A stretch of DNA of 64,000 bases, from contig NZ_VOBG01000014.1 in the NCBI RefSeq assembly GCF_008369295.1, forward strand, positions 1 through 64,000, written 5' to 3'. The position numbers and the translations under genes were made by a program. The notes beneath the pieces are model-generated. The model saw only the letters and a list, made by a program, of their open reading frames with translations. It was not told the DNA's origin and ran no database searches. This DNA is from Pseudomonas sp. ANT_H4 (GTDB lineage: Bacteria; Pseudomonadota; Gammaproteobacteria; Pseudomonadales; Pseudomonadaceae). Shown here piece by piece: positions 18,177-27,388 of this stretch; the stretch's first letter is position 1, and every line of letters begins with the position of its first letter.

Positions 18177-19064
18177 ATGGACATCAAACAACTGAAATTC
18201 CTCATCGCCCTCGACGAAACTCGTCACTTCGGTCAGGCGGCCGCGCGCTGCCACATTACCCAGCCCACGTTGTCGATGCGCCTGCGCAGCCTGGAAGAAG
18301 AGTTACAGCTGCCACTGGTCAATCGCGGCCAGCGCTTCGAAGGCTTTACCGCCCCCGGTGAGCGCGTGCTGGCCTGGGCGCGCACAGTGCTGGCGGCCTA
18401 TGACGGCTTGCAGGCCGAAGCGGCTGCCTGCCGTGGCAACCTGGTAGGCACGCTACGCCTGGGCGTGGTGCCATTGTCGAGTTTCGATCCCTTGGCCCTG
18501 ATGCAACAGCTGCACAAGCAACACCCCAGCCTGCGCTTTGAACTGTCGGCCTTGAGTTCGGAACAGATCCTCGAACACTTGGCGAGCAATCGCCTGGACC
18601 TCGGCGTGTCGTACCTGGAACGCCTGGACAGCGAACGCTTCGACTCCCTGGCCTTGGGCGAAACACGCATGGGCCTGCTTTACGACCAGCGTTTCTTCAG
18701 CTTCGGTGAAAAACCCCTGAGCTGGGAATCGCTGATCGAATTGCCCCTGGGCATGCTCACCAGCGGCATGCATTTTCGCCAATCCATAGACCACAACTTC
18801 CACAGCCGTGGCCTCACGCCACAACCGTTGCTGCAAACCGATGCTGTCCATCAGTTGCTGCAAGCGGTACACGGTGGCCTGTGTTGCGCGGTGATGCCAC
18901 TGGACGGAGGCCTGGACGCCTTGACTGAACACCTGCGCCTGCAACCCATTGAAAATGCCCAGACCCTGGCGAACCTGGGCCTGATCATGCGCCGCAGCGC
19001 CCCACGCTCCGCCCTGGCGGAAGCCTGTTTCGCGCTTTACCAGAAATCGCTGCTGGAACCCTGA
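18177..19064 (+). CDS. LysR-family transcriptional regulator
   Basis: A 295-residue regulator. The N-terminal winged helix is typical (FLIALDETRHFGQAAARCHITQPTLSMRLRSLEEEL, recognition helix around residues 28-50). The C-terminal periplasmic-binding-like domain binds an unknown effector. It reads in the same direction as fdhD and the YdeP-type oxidoreductase after a 93-base gap holding a long imperfect inverted repeat, so control of that pair is a reasonable inference. It is not OxyR: the conserved redox cysteine pattern of OxyR is not evident. Confidence 0.85.
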   Translation: MDIKQLKFLIALDETRHFGQAAARCHITQPTLSMRLRSLEEELQLPLVNRGQRFEGFTAPGERVLAWARTVLAAYDGLQAEAAACRGNLVGTLRLGVVPLSSFDPLALMQQLHKQHPSLRFELSALSSEQILEHLASNRLDLGVSYLERLDSERFDSLALGETRMGLLYDQRFFSFGEKPLSWESLIELPLGMLTSGMHFRQSIDHNFHSRGLTPQPLLQTDAVHQLLQAVHGGLCCAVMPLDGGLDALTEHLRLQPIENAQTLANLGLIMRRSAPRSALAEACFALYQKSLLEP

Positions 19065-19085
19065 TCGACGTCATCTATCGGTAGA

Positions 19086-19137
19086 TCAGTACTGACGATT
19101 AGACGCGACTCTTTGTCGCGCCTAGTCTTAGTACTGA
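19086..19137. promoter_or_regulatory. Long imperfect inverted repeat before fdhD
   Basis: Arms 19086-19109 (starting tcagtactgac, ending gacgcgac) and 19115-19137 (starting gtcgcgcctag, ending tagtactga) pair over most of 23-24 bases around a five-base loop. Its place between a LysR gene and its probable target suggests an operator, or a transcript hairpin ending the LysR message. No T-run follows. Confidence 0.5.
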
Positions 19138-19157
19138 ACAGTCCGCAGGTATGACCC

Positions 19158-19997
19158 ATGAACGCCAAGCGCCAAGCCTGCGCGGCGCCCGCTCTCGAAA
19201 TACCAGCGCCCGCCGCCAGCCAGAGCTATCAATACAGCAATCTCGAACATACCGAATCAGCCAGCACCGCCTTGGCCGAGGAAGTCGCGCTGGCGATTGC
19301 CTACAACGACATCAGCCAGGCGGTCATGCTGGTTACGCCCACCGACCTTGAAGACTTTATTGTTGGCTTCAGCCTCGGTAGCGGCATCATTGCCGACGTC
19401 AGCGATATTTATGACCTGAAACTCAGCGGTGCAGGCTCGGCCCAGTACGCCCAGGTACAGATCTCCAGCCGCGCCTTCTGGAACCTCAAGCAGCAACGCC
19501 GGCAACTGGCCGGTACCAGCGGCTGCGGCCTGTGTGGCGTGGAAGCGGTGGAGCAGGCGCTGCCAGACCTTAAGGTGCTGCCCGGCGCGCCCTTGCCGCC
19601 TGCCGCATGGCTCGACGGGCTGCGCCAGCGCATCAGCGCCTTCCAGCCCCTGGGCCAATACAGCGGCGCGGTGCATGCGGCGGTGTTCATGAACGGCCAG
19701 GGCGAATTGCTGCTGGGTCGTGAGGACATCGGCCGGCATAACGCGCTGGATAAGCTGATCGGCGCGCTGATCCGCCAGAACATCTCGACCGTCGGCGGCG
19801 TGGCTATTGTCACCAGTCGTTGCAGCCTCGAACTGATCCAGAAAGTCCTGCGCGCCGGCATCCAGACCCTGGTCAGCCTATCGTCGCCCACCGGCCTGGC
19901 CCTGCAATGGGCCCGCCGGCACAACCTCAATCTCATCCACCTGCCGCAGAAAAGTGCGCCGCGGGTCTACAGCCCTGCGATGGAGAATCAAGCGTGA
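19158..19997 (+). CDS. fdhD: Formate dehydrogenase accessory sulfurtransferase
   Basis: Passes sulfur from IscS to the bis-MGD cofactor of formate-dehydrogenase-type enzymes. It has 279 residues. The functional loop is SGCGLCGVEA with Cys123 and Cys126 as the CxxC pair; GREDIGRHNALDKLIG and VTSRCSLELIQK are family signatures. It overlaps the oxidoreductase start (GTGA), so the chaperone and its likely client are translated together. Confidence 0.94.
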   Translation: MNAKRQACAAPALEIPAPAASQSYQYSNLEHTESASTALAEEVALAIAYNDISQAVMLVTPTDLEDFIVGFSLGSGIIADVSDIYDLKLSGAGSAQYAQVQISSRAFWNLKQQRRQLAGTSGCGLCGVEAVEQALPDLKVLPGAPLPPAAWLDGLRQRISAFQPLGQYSGAVHAAVFMNGQGELLLGREDIGRHNALDKLIGALIRQNISTVGGVAIVTSRCSLELIQKVLRAGIQTLVSLSSPTGLALQWARRHNLNLIHLPQKSAPRVYSPAMENQA

Positions 19998-22342
19998 GCA
20001 CTCATCATCAAGCCGACCAAACCCCAACCCCGCGCTACAAGCCTTACAAAGGCCCGGCCGGCGGCTGGGGCGCATTGATCAGCGTGGCACAGGCCTGGTT
20101 GACCAGTGACAACGCGCTGAAAAACCTGCGCATGATGCTCAAGACCAACCAGAACGGCGGCTTCGACTGCCCTGGCTGCGCCTGGGGTGACTCGCCGGAT
20201 AGCGGCATGGTCAAATTCTGCGAAAACGGCGCCAAGGCGGTCAACTGGGAGGCCACCAAGCGCCGGGTCGACAGCGCGTTCTTCGCCAAACACAGCATCA
20301 GCTCGCTGCTGGAGCAAAGTGACTACTGGCTGGAATATCAGGGCCGCCTGACCGAGCCGATGAGCTATGACGCCGAGACCGACCGTTACAAGCCCATCAG
20401 TTGGGAATCGGCCTTCGACCTGATCGGCAAGCACCTGCAGGCGCTGCCAAGCCCGGACATGGCCGAGTTCTACACCTCAGGCCGGGCCAGCAACGAGGCA
20501 GCTTATTTGTACCAGCTGTTCGTGCGCGCCTATGGCACCAACAACTTCCCGGATTGTTCGAACATGTGCCACGAGGCCAGCGGTGTGGCCCTGGCGCAAA
20601 GTGTGGGCGTCGGTAAAGGCACTGTGACCTTCGACGACTTCGAACATGCCGATGCAATTTTCGTCCTCGGCCAGAATCCTGGCACCAACCATCCGCGGAT
20701 GCTGGAGCCGCTGCGTGAAGCGGTGAAGCGCGGCGCCCAGGTAGTGTGCATCAACCCGCTCAAAGAGCGCGGCCTGGAACGTTTCCAAAACCCACAACAC
20801 CCGCTGGAAATGCTCACCAACGGCGACAAGCCGACCAACACCGCGTATTTCCGTCCGGCGCTGGGCGGCGACATGGCGATCCTGCGAGGCATGGCCAAGT
20901 TCCTGCTGCTGTGGGAGCGCCAGGCCCAGGCCGAAGGCAAGGAAGCGGTATTCGACCACGACTTCCTCAACGAACACACGGCCAACATCCTCGAATACCT
21001 GGGGCGCATCGACGATACCTCCTGGGAGGAAATCGTCGAGCAATCCGGCCTGACCCTGGTGGAGATCGAGCAAGCGGCGCGCATGTACGCCAAAGGCAAG
21101 AAGGTGATCATGTGCTGGGCCATGGGCATCACCCAGCATCGCCACTCGGTGCCGACCATCCAGGAAATCGCCAACCTGATGATGCTGCGCGGCAACATTG
21201 GCCGCCCAGGCGCGGGCCTGTGCCCGGTGCGCGGCCACAGCAACGTGCAGGGCGACCGCACCATGGGCATCAACGAACGGCCACCGGTGGCGTTCCTCGA
21301 TTCCCTGGAACGGCGCTTCCAGTTCAAGGTTCCCCGTGAAAGCGGCCACAACGTGGTGGAAGCAATTCACGCCATGCTCGACGGTCGCTCCAAAGTATTT
21401 ATCGGCCTGGGCGGCAACTTCGCTCAAGCAACGCCAGACAGTCCGCGCACCTTCCAGGCCCTGAGCAATTGCAACCTGACCGTGCAGATCAGTACCAAAC
21501 TCAACCGCAGCCACCTGGCTCACGGTAAGGAAGCGCTGATCCTGCCGTGCTACGGCCGCACCGACATCGACATCCAGGCCGATGGCCCGCAGGCGGTGAC
21601 GGTGGAAGACTCGTTCAGCATGGTCCACGCCTCCAACGGCCAGTTGCAGCCGCTGTCCAAACAGATGCGCTCGGAGCCGGCGATTCTCGCCGGTATCGCC
21701 GCCGCTACCCTGGGCAGCAAACCGGTGGACTGGAACTGGCTGGTGGCCGATTACAGCCGCATCCGCGACCTGATTGCCGACACCATCCCTGGCTTCAAGG
21801 ACTTCAACGAGCGAGTGAAAAACCCAGGCGGCTTCTACCTGGGCAACAGCGCCGGCGCCCGTCGCTGGAACACGCCATCAGGTCGCGCCAACTTTCGCGC
21901 GAACATCCTGCCCAAGGACCTGGTGCACGAACGCACCCGCGCCACCGGGCAGTTGCCGGACCTGATCATGCAGTCGATGCGCTCCCACGATCAGTACAAC
22001 ACCACTATCTATGGCCTTGATGACCGTTATCGTGGAGTGAAGGGCCAGCGTGACGTGCTGTTCGTCAACGAAGCCGATATCATCCGCCTGGGATTCAAGC
22101 CAGGGCAGAAGGCCGATATCGTGTCGATCTGGGATGACGGTCGTGAACGTCGGGTCAAGGGTTTCACCCTGCTGGCATTTGATATTCCCGCTGGGCAGGC
22201 GGCGGCTTACTACCCGGAAGTAAACCCGCTGGTGCCGCTGGAAAGCACCGGGGATGGCAGCCATACGCCGACGTCGAAGTTTGTGGCGATTCGATTGGAA
22301 GCGGCCAGTGCGACAGGATTGATCATGGCCAAATCCGCCTAA
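19994..22342 (+). CDS. FdhF/YdeP-family molybdopterin oxidoreductase
   Basis: A 782-residue bis-MGD enzyme like E. coli YdeP. I chose GTG 19994, which overlaps the fdhD stop by four bases; the open frame extends further upstream only inside fdhD. Visible are FDCPGCAWGD (Cys59, Cys62), FYTSGRASNEAAYLYQ, DCSNMCHEASG, IFVLGQNPGTNHPRM and GLCPVRGHSNVQGDRTMG. There is no twin-arginine signal, so it is cytoplasmic. The physiological substrate of this family is not established; the FdhD pairing is consistent with sulfurated-cofactor dependence. Confidence 0.9.
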   Translation: MSTHHQADQTPTPRYKPYKGPAGGWGALISVAQAWLTSDNALKNLRMMLKTNQNGGFDCPGCAWGDSPDSGMVKFCENGAKAVNWEATKRRVDSAFFAKHSISSLLEQSDYWLEYQGRLTEPMSYDAETDRYKPISWESAFDLIGKHLQALPSPDMAEFYTSGRASNEAAYLYQLFVRAYGTNNFPDCSNMCHEASGVALAQSVGVGKGTVTFDDFEHADAIFVLGQNPGTNHPRMLEPLREAVKRGAQVVCINPLKERGLERFQNPQHPLEMLTNGDKPTNTAYFRPALGGDMAILRGMAKFLLLWERQAQAEGKEAVFDHDFLNEHTANILEYLGRIDDTSWEEIVEQSGLTLVEIEQAARMYAKGKKVIMCWAMGITQHRHSVPTIQEIANLMMLRGNIGRPGAGLCPVRGHSNVQGDRTMGINERPPVAFLDSLERRFQFKVPRESGHNVVEAIHAMLDGRSKVFIGLGGNFAQATPDSPRTFQALSNCNLTVQISTKLNRSHLAHGKEALILPCYGRTDIDIQADGPQAVTVEDSFSMVHASNGQLQPLSKQMRSEPAILAGIAAATLGSKPVDWNWLVADYSRIRDLIADTIPGFKDFNERVKNPGGFYLGNSAGARRWNTPSGRANFRANILPKDLVHERTRATGQLPDLIMQSMRSHDQYNTTIYGLDDRYRGVKGQRDVLFVNEADIIRLGFKPGQKADIVSIWDDGRERRVKGFTLLAFDIPAGQAAAYYPEVNPLVPLESTGDGSHTPTSKFVAIRLEAASATGLIMAKSA

Positions 22343-22449
22343 TGCAATATGGCAAGCGGCTGCAACTCCCTCGTAGCAATTGTCGAGTTTTAGCAAGGCT
22401 ACGCGGGCAGCACCGCCGCCCTCAAGCAGCCCGAATTTTGGGCATAAAA

Positions 22450-22477
22450 AAGGCCGCTTTTGCATAAAAGCGGCCGT
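22450..22477 (-). terminator. Hairpin with minus-strand terminator layout
   Basis: A perfect 10-bp stem ggccgctttt/aaaagcggcc (22452-22461, 22466-22475) with a four-base loop. The A-run lies on the left, so a T-run follows the stem only on the minus strand. Both flanking genes are on the plus strand, so its role is unclear; it may still end the oxidoreductase message. Confidence 0.5.
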
Positions 22478-22633
22478 TCCGAAGTAATTACAGACTCGCA
22501 AAATTGACTTAAGTTCCCCATATAAAACAGCAAGTTAGATTATTGTATACAACTCGTGTCATTGGTCGGATACCCATTGTCACCAGCCCGATACGGCCTC
22601 AGGATCGCGCCGTCATCCTCTTGAGGTTCCCCT

Positions 22634-23113
22634 ATGAAGTTCTCCTCGATTCTCTTGTTGTCCCTTGGCCTGGTCAGTGGCGCAGCCATGGCCGGTGGCA
22701 CCACCGAAGCCGGTGTGGGCGGCGCATTGGGCGGGGTACTCGGTTCGGTTGTTGGCCAGCAGCTGGGGGGTAACACCGGTTCGACAATCGGCGCGGCCCT
22801 CGGCGGCGCAGGCGGCAGTGCGGTCGGCGCAGACAAACGCAGCCGTGGCGAAGCAGCCATTGGCGGCGCACTAGGCGCAGCGGGCGGCAACGTGGTCGGC
22901 CGCAGTGTCGGCGGCAGCACTGGCAGCCTGATCGGCGCGGCCGCAGGCGGTGGCGCCGGTGGCGCGCTGGGCAACTATATGGGTAACAAGAGCGATGACG
23001 ACGACCGCGGTTACCGCGGTCGCGACAACCGTCGCTATGACCGCGATGATCATCGTGGCCGTGGTCATGCGTATGGGCATCGCAAGAACAAGCATCACTC
23101 CCGTCACCGCTAA
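22634..23113 (+). CDS. Glycine-zipper surface protein
   Basis: A 159-residue exported protein. The signal peptide is MKFSSILLLSLGLVSGAAMA with probable cleavage after AMA. Residues about 22-118 are glycine-zipper repeats (GVGGALGGVLGSVVGQQLGG and three similar blocks), expected to form a membrane-spanning hairpin. The C-terminus is charged and rich in Arg, Asp and His (DDDDRGYRGRDNRR through HHSRHR). Proteins of this make-up are common in pseudomonads. No function is known; an envelope role is likely. Confidence 0.8.
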   Translation: MKFSSILLLSLGLVSGAAMAGGTTEAGVGGALGGVLGSVVGQQLGGNTGSTIGAALGGAGGSAVGADKRSRGEAAIGGALGAAGGNVVGRSVGGSTGSLIGAAAGGGAGGALGNYMGNKSDDDDRGYRGRDNRRYDRDDHRGRGHAYGHRKNKHHSRHR

Positions 23114-23125
23114 GGCCTTCCCCCA

Positions 23126-23225
23126 CTAGGAGCGAGCTTGCTCGCGATGGTCGTCAACGATGACGATGGAAACCTGACACCCCACTGTGCTCTCAGGTTT
23201 TTCGCGAGCAAGCTAGCTCCTACAG
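23126..23225. repeat. REP unit (about 100 bp), copy C, inverted
   Basis: Arms at 23126-23147 (aggagcgagcttgctcgcga) and 23202-23225 (tcgcgagcaagctagctcct plus acag). The spacer, read on the minus strand, holds aacctgagag and tcgttgacgacc, like copies A and B in the other orientation. The right arm contains the stop codon of the next minus-strand gene. Confidence 0.8.
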
Positions 23226-23657
23226 TACCAAGCGCTGTAACGCACCTCGCAGCGCTTGCGGGATCGTCACCGGCCGATTCGACGCCCGATCCACGAACAC
23301 ATGCACAAATCTCCCCGCCGCACAGGCCTCGTCCTCACCGGCCTTGAACACCGCCAACTCATACTGCACCGAGCTGTTGCCCAACTTGCCCACCCGTAAC
23401 CCAATCTCGATCCGGTCGGGAAAGGCAATCGAGGCGAAATAATCGCAGGCCGAGCTCACCACAAACCCCACCACTTCTCCGTCATGGATATCCAGCCCGC
23501 CCTGCTCAATCAGGTAGGTATTCACTGCCGTGTCGAAAAAGCTGTAGTAGGTGACATTATTCACATGGCCATACACATCGTTGTCGTGCCAACGGGTAAT
23601 GATCAGCTGGAAGTGACAGTAATCGGCGCGCTGGGGCATTGAGTCGGACATGGGCAA
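23220..23657 (-). CDS. Acyl-CoA thioesterase, 4HBT family
   Basis: A 145-residue single hotdog domain. The N-terminus FQLIITRWHDNDVYGHVNNVTYYSFFDTAV carries the 4-hydroxybenzoyl-CoA-thioesterase motif with Asp in WHDND and the HVNN helix. It is expected to hydrolyse short or aromatic acyl-CoA; the substrate is unknown. The TAG stop (23220-23222) lies inside the right arm of REP copy C, so the last codons border the repeat. The helicase gene lies upstream on the same strand with a 17-base gap. Confidence 0.85.
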   Translation of the reverse strand: MPMSDSMPQRADYCHFQLIITRWHDNDVYGHVNNVTYYSFFDTAVNTYLIEQGGLDIHDGEVVGFVVSSACDYFASIAFPDRIEIGLRVGKLGNSSVQYELAVFKAGEDEACAAGRFVHVFVDRASNRPVTIPQALRGALQRLVL

Positions 23658-23674
23658 GTCTCAGGAAAGTGGTT

Positions 23675-25612
23675 TTACAGGCTATTCAAATGAGTCTCGA
23701 CCCATTCCCGCACAGCGGCATAAGGATATTCCTCCAGCGCAGCAAAACCTGGAATCCCTCTCGCCTTCAGCTTGGTAAATAGGGGTACGCTGATACCGCA
23801 CAAAAAACGCGTCAACCGTTCGGCTCCGGGCAAGTGGCCGTTGTACTGATGATGCCTGTGGATAAAATCGCCGCACAGCCCCTGGAAGTTTTTATCCACA
23901 AGCGGCGGCAGGCTTGGCGGCTCCGGTAAATGCGCGACCTGACCGTGGCAGACCGAACAATGCCCGCACTGTTGGGGCGCTTTTTCGTCACCAAAGTACT
24001 GCGCAAGGCGATAGCCCAGGCAGCGGTCGGTAGCGAACAGATCCAGCATCGCGTGGATCCGCGCAACCTCCGTGGCCTCGTGCTGCTTGAAGCCGGCGTG
24101 CAGTTGCGCACTCAGGGCCTGTGGATCAAAATCGGTATTCAGCAGGCTGTAGACCTCGGTCATCTGCTTGCTTTCCAGCTCGATCAGACCCTGTTCCTGG
24201 AAGTAATCCAGGGCCGTCACCACCCGGTTTCGCTCGGCTTGATGCTGTTGATAGAGCGCGTCGAAATCCACCGTCGCCCAGGTTTTAGCCCTTTTGCAGA
24301 CCTGGATAATCGCCGAGACAAACTGCTGCCGCTCGCCGGAAAAACGCGCAAGTAATGCCTCGGGCTCCACCAGATACTTGAAGCGGTATTCAGCGTAAAA
24401 GGCGTAGCGCGGGGCGATCAAACCCTTGAGTTCAAGCTGCACCAACAAGGTCTTGAGCGGCAGTTCGCGAATGTTGCTGTGGTCCGAAAGTGACCTGAGC
24501 AAAAACTCCCACTGCCCATCACCACGGGCTGCCAGCAGCTCCTCCAGTACACAGCGAATGCCTTCCTGCTCTGGCGTGTCGCCGTACACGAAGTTTTCCA
24601 AAATATTGAGGCTGTCACGGTTGGCCAAAACCAGACAGTCAGACGGCTGCCCATCACGCCCGGCACGACCGATTTCCTGACTGTAGTTCTCGATGGATTT
24701 GGGCAGGTCGAAGTGCACGACGTTGCGAATGTCGCTCTTGTCGATGCCCATGCCGAAAGCGATAGTGGCGACGATGCAATTGGACTGGCCGCCCATGAAC
24801 CGTCGTTGGATACCCTCGCGCTTATCGTGGGGAAAACCCGCGTGATAAGCCTCGGCCTGGATGCCGTTTCGGTTCAAATGCTCGGCAATCTGCTCGGCGG
24901 TTTTTTGCAAGGTGACATAGACGATGCTCGGCTGATTGGCCCGCTCCTTCATCCACGTCACCAAGCGCCGACGCTTGTCTTGACCGGCGACGGGCTCCAC
25001 CAGCAGATTGAGGTTGGGTCGGTAGAAGCCCGTAGTGATCACATCCCCCGGCGCAATGGCGAACTTGGCCTGCATGTCGGCGATCACCTTGGGCGTCGCC
25101 GTGGCGGTCAACAGCAACGCCTGGGGGATGCGGAACTGGCGCTGGTAGTCCGGCAGCTTCAAGTAGTCCGGGCGAAAGTTATGGCCCCATTCGGAAATAC
25201 AGTGAGCCTCGTCCACCACCAACAGCGAGATCGGCACGGTTTGCAGGAAATTACGGAAGCGCTCGTTTTTCAAGCGTTCCACGGAAACCATCAGGATCTT
25301 CAGCTCGCCCGAGCGCGCCCGGGCCATTACGTCATTGGCGTCATCGCGGCTCTGGGCCGAGTCGATACTGCCGGCAGAGATACCGTGGCGCTGCAAAAAA
25401 CCCAGTTGGTCTTGCATCAGCGCCAGCAGCGGCGACACCACCAACGTCAGGTGTGGCAACAACACGGCAGACAGCTGATAACAAAGAGACTTGCCGGAGC
25501 CGGTGGGGAAAATCGCCGCAGCCGAACGGCCAGCCAGCACGGCACTGACGGCTGCCTCCTGGCCCAAACGAAACTGTGGATAACCAAAGACCTGTTGGAG
25601 GGTGTTGTACAT
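23675..25612 (-). CDS. recQ: RecQ-family ATP-dependent DNA helicase
   Basis: A 3'-to-5' DNA helicase for recombination and fork repair. It has 645 residues. Walker A is FPTGSGKSLCYQL, the DEAH box is VVDEAHCISEWGHNFRPDY (aromatic-rich loop included), motif III is TATATP, motif V is ATIAFGMGIDKSDIR and motif VI is QEIGRAGRDG. A zinc-binding region follows (CLGYRLAQYFGD, then CGHCSVC). The C-terminal part is not an evident HRDC domain, so it differs from E. coli RecQ. It starts at ATG 25612, a little past an AT-rich promoter region. Confidence 0.9.
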   Translation of the reverse strand: MYNTLQQVFGYPQFRLGQEAAVSAVLAGRSAAAIFPTGSGKSLCYQLSAVLLPHLTLVVSPLLALMQDQLGFLQRHGISAGSIDSAQSRDDANDVMARARSGELKILMVSVERLKNERFRNFLQTVPISLLVVDEAHCISEWGHNFRPDYLKLPDYQRQFRIPQALLLTATATPKVIADMQAKFAIAPGDVITTGFYRPNLNLLVEPVAGQDKRRRLVTWMKERANQPSIVYVTLQKTAEQIAEHLNRNGIQAEAYHAGFPHDKREGIQRRFMGGQSNCIVATIAFGMGIDKSDIRNVVHFDLPKSIENYSQEIGRAGRDGQPSDCLVLANRDSLNILENFVYGDTPEQEGIRCVLEELLAARGDGQWEFLLRSLSDHSNIRELPLKTLLVQLELKGLIAPRYAFYAEYRFKYLVEPEALLARFSGERQQFVSAIIQVCKRAKTWATVDFDALYQQHQAERNRVVTALDYFQEQGLIELESKQMTEVYSLLNTDFDPQALSAQLHAGFKQHEATEVARIHAMLDLFATDRCLGYRLAQYFGDEKAPQQCGHCSVCHGQVAHLPEPPSLPPLVDKNFQGLCGDFIHRHHQYNGHLPGAERLTRFLCGISVPLFTKLKARGIPGFAALEEYPYAAVREWVETHLNSL

Positions 25613-25819
25613 ACGCTGTCACTCCATTGACCGCTGAACGAGGCAAAAATACAGTTCGAAAACATAGCTCGAAAACATAGCCCAGCACGTTCGGCGAATC
25701 GAGAAAGGTCGCAGAAAAAAGAGACAAGATAATACACAGGGTACGGGGTGGCCTTGGGCCGAATCGGGATGATTGGACAAGTGTTGCAGGAATAAGCAAT
25801 TTACCGTGTAAGAAATGAA

Positions 25820-25841
25820 CAACGCGCCAAAGGGCGCGTTG
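25820..25841 (-). terminator. Hairpin after the TPR protein gene
   Basis: A perfect stem caacgcgcc/ggcgcgttg with a short loop. On the minus strand it lies 26 bases past the gene stop, followed by a T-rich stretch (ttcatttctt). A probable intrinsic terminator, weak in its T-run. Confidence 0.55.
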
Positions 25842-25866
25842 TGGATATCGCTGCGTTACAGCTCAA

Positions 25867-27042
25867 TCAGCGGTTCTGCACCCGCTCGATCGCCTTGTCA
25901 TACACCGGATTGGCCTTCTGCTCCTTGGCCAACTGGTAGTGACGCAACGCATCGGCGAACTGCCCAGCCGCTTCATAAATCCGCGCAATGTTGTAGTAGG
26001 AGCCTGCACGCACCGTAGCCGCTGTAGGACCGCTGGCCAGGGCAATCGCCTTGCGGTTGGCCCAGATCGATTCGGCAGTGTTGCCGGCTTTCTGATAGGC
26101 CAGGCCGAGGTTGCCGTAGGCTTGACCGTAAGAATTGTTCAGCTCGATGGCCTGACGGAAGTAGTCAATCGCCTGGTCCAGGTTACCGGCCTGGTAGGCT
26201 GCTTCGCCTTTGGTGTTCAGCTTCTTCGCATCGCCCTGGGCCGAGGAACTCACCACCACCGCATCGACCGCCACACTGTCATCCAGCAGCGGCTTGACTT
26301 CGTTGAGTACGTTCTCGGCGTCGACATTTACGCCGCTGAACGTGTTGATATCCTGGAAGTCGCCGCTGCCGGTCATGCGGAACACGGTCCACAGGTTGCC
26401 ACTGCGCTTTTGCGGCACGTAGTAAGTGCGCACCAGCGACTGGCCCATGTACACAAATACCTTGGCTTCGCTGTCGGACAGTTCGCGCGAGCCTGGGTTG
26501 CCGCGATTGGTGAAGTCATGCACGGCGTAGACATAGCTTTCACCGTAATGCTTCTTCTGCAGCGTGATGGTTTCCGGGCCGTAGCTGTCGGTGTCGTCCA
26601 CATCCAGTTCGGCGTCGGTACCGGTCTTGCTTTGGAAATAGATGTTGTTGCCAGGGAAGATCATGTGGGAATCGAGGTCTGCTGGAGTCCTGCCCCAGGT
26701 CAGCACCACGCGCAAGCCGTCGAGGTTTTCCATCACTGGGCTTACGGCATAGGTCATGCCCTTGCACGGGCACTTGACCACCAGGTTGGAGTAGCCGGGC
26801 TTCTTGATGATCAGCAGGTTGCTGGCGTCATCAGCGGCTTCGCTGGTCAGGGTGACTTGGCTCTGAGCGTTGGTGCGGCCCACTACGTTCTGCGCGCCGT
26901 TGCGTTGCAGCAGCACTTGGGCGTCGTCAATTTTCTGGTCCTTGACCACCGCACTGAGCACTTCAATTGGCAATTGCTCAGCCTGAACCGAAAACGCGGC
27001 CACGCACAATGACATCACCGAAGTGACACGAAGCAAACCCAT
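25867..27042 (-). CDS. Exported YfaP-like TPR protein
   Basis: A 391-residue protein with a signal peptide (MGLLRVTSVMSLCVAAFSVQA). Residues about 25-115 form a beta domain. Residues about 105-220 match the YfaP/DUF2135 type (GLRVVLTWGRTPADLDSHM, VDDTDSYGPETITL, YVYAVHDFTNRG). Residues about 270-385 hold tetratricopeptide repeats (EAAYQAGNLDQAIDYFRQAI, AYGNLGLAYQKAGN, YYNIARIYEAAGQF). It is likely periplasmic and involved in protein contacts; the partner is unknown. It is transcribed alone, divergent from yhfG. Confidence 0.8.
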   Translation of the reverse strand: MGLLRVTSVMSLCVAAFSVQAEQLPIEVLSAVVKDQKIDDAQVLLQRNGAQNVVGRTNAQSQVTLTSEAADDASNLLIIKKPGYSNLVVKCPCKGMTYAVSPVMENLDGLRVVLTWGRTPADLDSHMIFPGNNIYFQSKTGTDAELDVDDTDSYGPETITLQKKHYGESYVYAVHDFTNRGNPGSRELSDSEAKVFVYMGQSLVRTYYVPQKRSGNLWTVFRMTGSGDFQDINTFSGVNVDAENVLNEVKPLLDDSVAVDAVVVSSSAQGDAKKLNTKGEAAYQAGNLDQAIDYFRQAIELNNSYGQAYGNLGLAYQKAGNTAESIWANRKAIALASGPTAATVRAGSYYNIARIYEAAGQFADALRHYQLAKEQKANPVYDKAIERVQNR

Positions 27043-27217
27043 GCTTAACTCCCTTTAAGATGCGGACGGAAACGTCCTGTAAGATTTCGCGGTGGAACGT
27101 ACGCTGAATTCAGGGGTTTTGCCGGAATTTTATGCAAAATGTGACATGGTTTTTATCCCGCCTACGCCCGGACGCATTGCGCTACACTCTAGCCTTGCCA
27201 CCCTGGAGAACGCTGTG

Positions 27218-27388
27218 ATGAGCGAACTGACGTTTGAGCAAAAGCAGGATCACTACCACAAGATCCGCCGTTCCAACTACTTGGCTAGCCTGCGCCTGGA
27301 AGGGTTCGACACCCAACCCGCCGATGTCGACAAACCCCTGCCGACCCGCGAAGCCGTCCTCGCCAAGTACCGCAACACCCCACGCTGA
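27218..27388 (+). CDS. yhfG: YhfG-type antitoxin partner of Fic
   Basis: A 56-residue protein from ATG 27218, with GGAG ten bases upstream. It carries the Fic-inhibiting motif (S/T)xxxE(G/N) as SLRLEG (residues 24-29), the glutamate of which obstructs ATP placement in the Fic active site in class I Fic systems. Its stop overlaps the fic start by one base (TGATG), so both are made together. It is expected to hold Fic inactive by direct binding. Confidence 0.85.
   Translation: MSELTFEQKQDHYHKIRRSNYLASLRLEGFDTQPADVDKPLPTREAVLAKYRNTPR

Noticed and set aside
18177..19064. OxyR
   Set aside because: The helix-turn-helix is similar, but the conserved redox cysteine pattern is not evident, and the neighbours are molybdoenzyme genes.
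20477..21628. 383-codon minus-strand frame inside the YdeP-type oxidoreductase gene
   Set aside because: It is an antisense shadow in GC-rich coding DNA with no domain signature.
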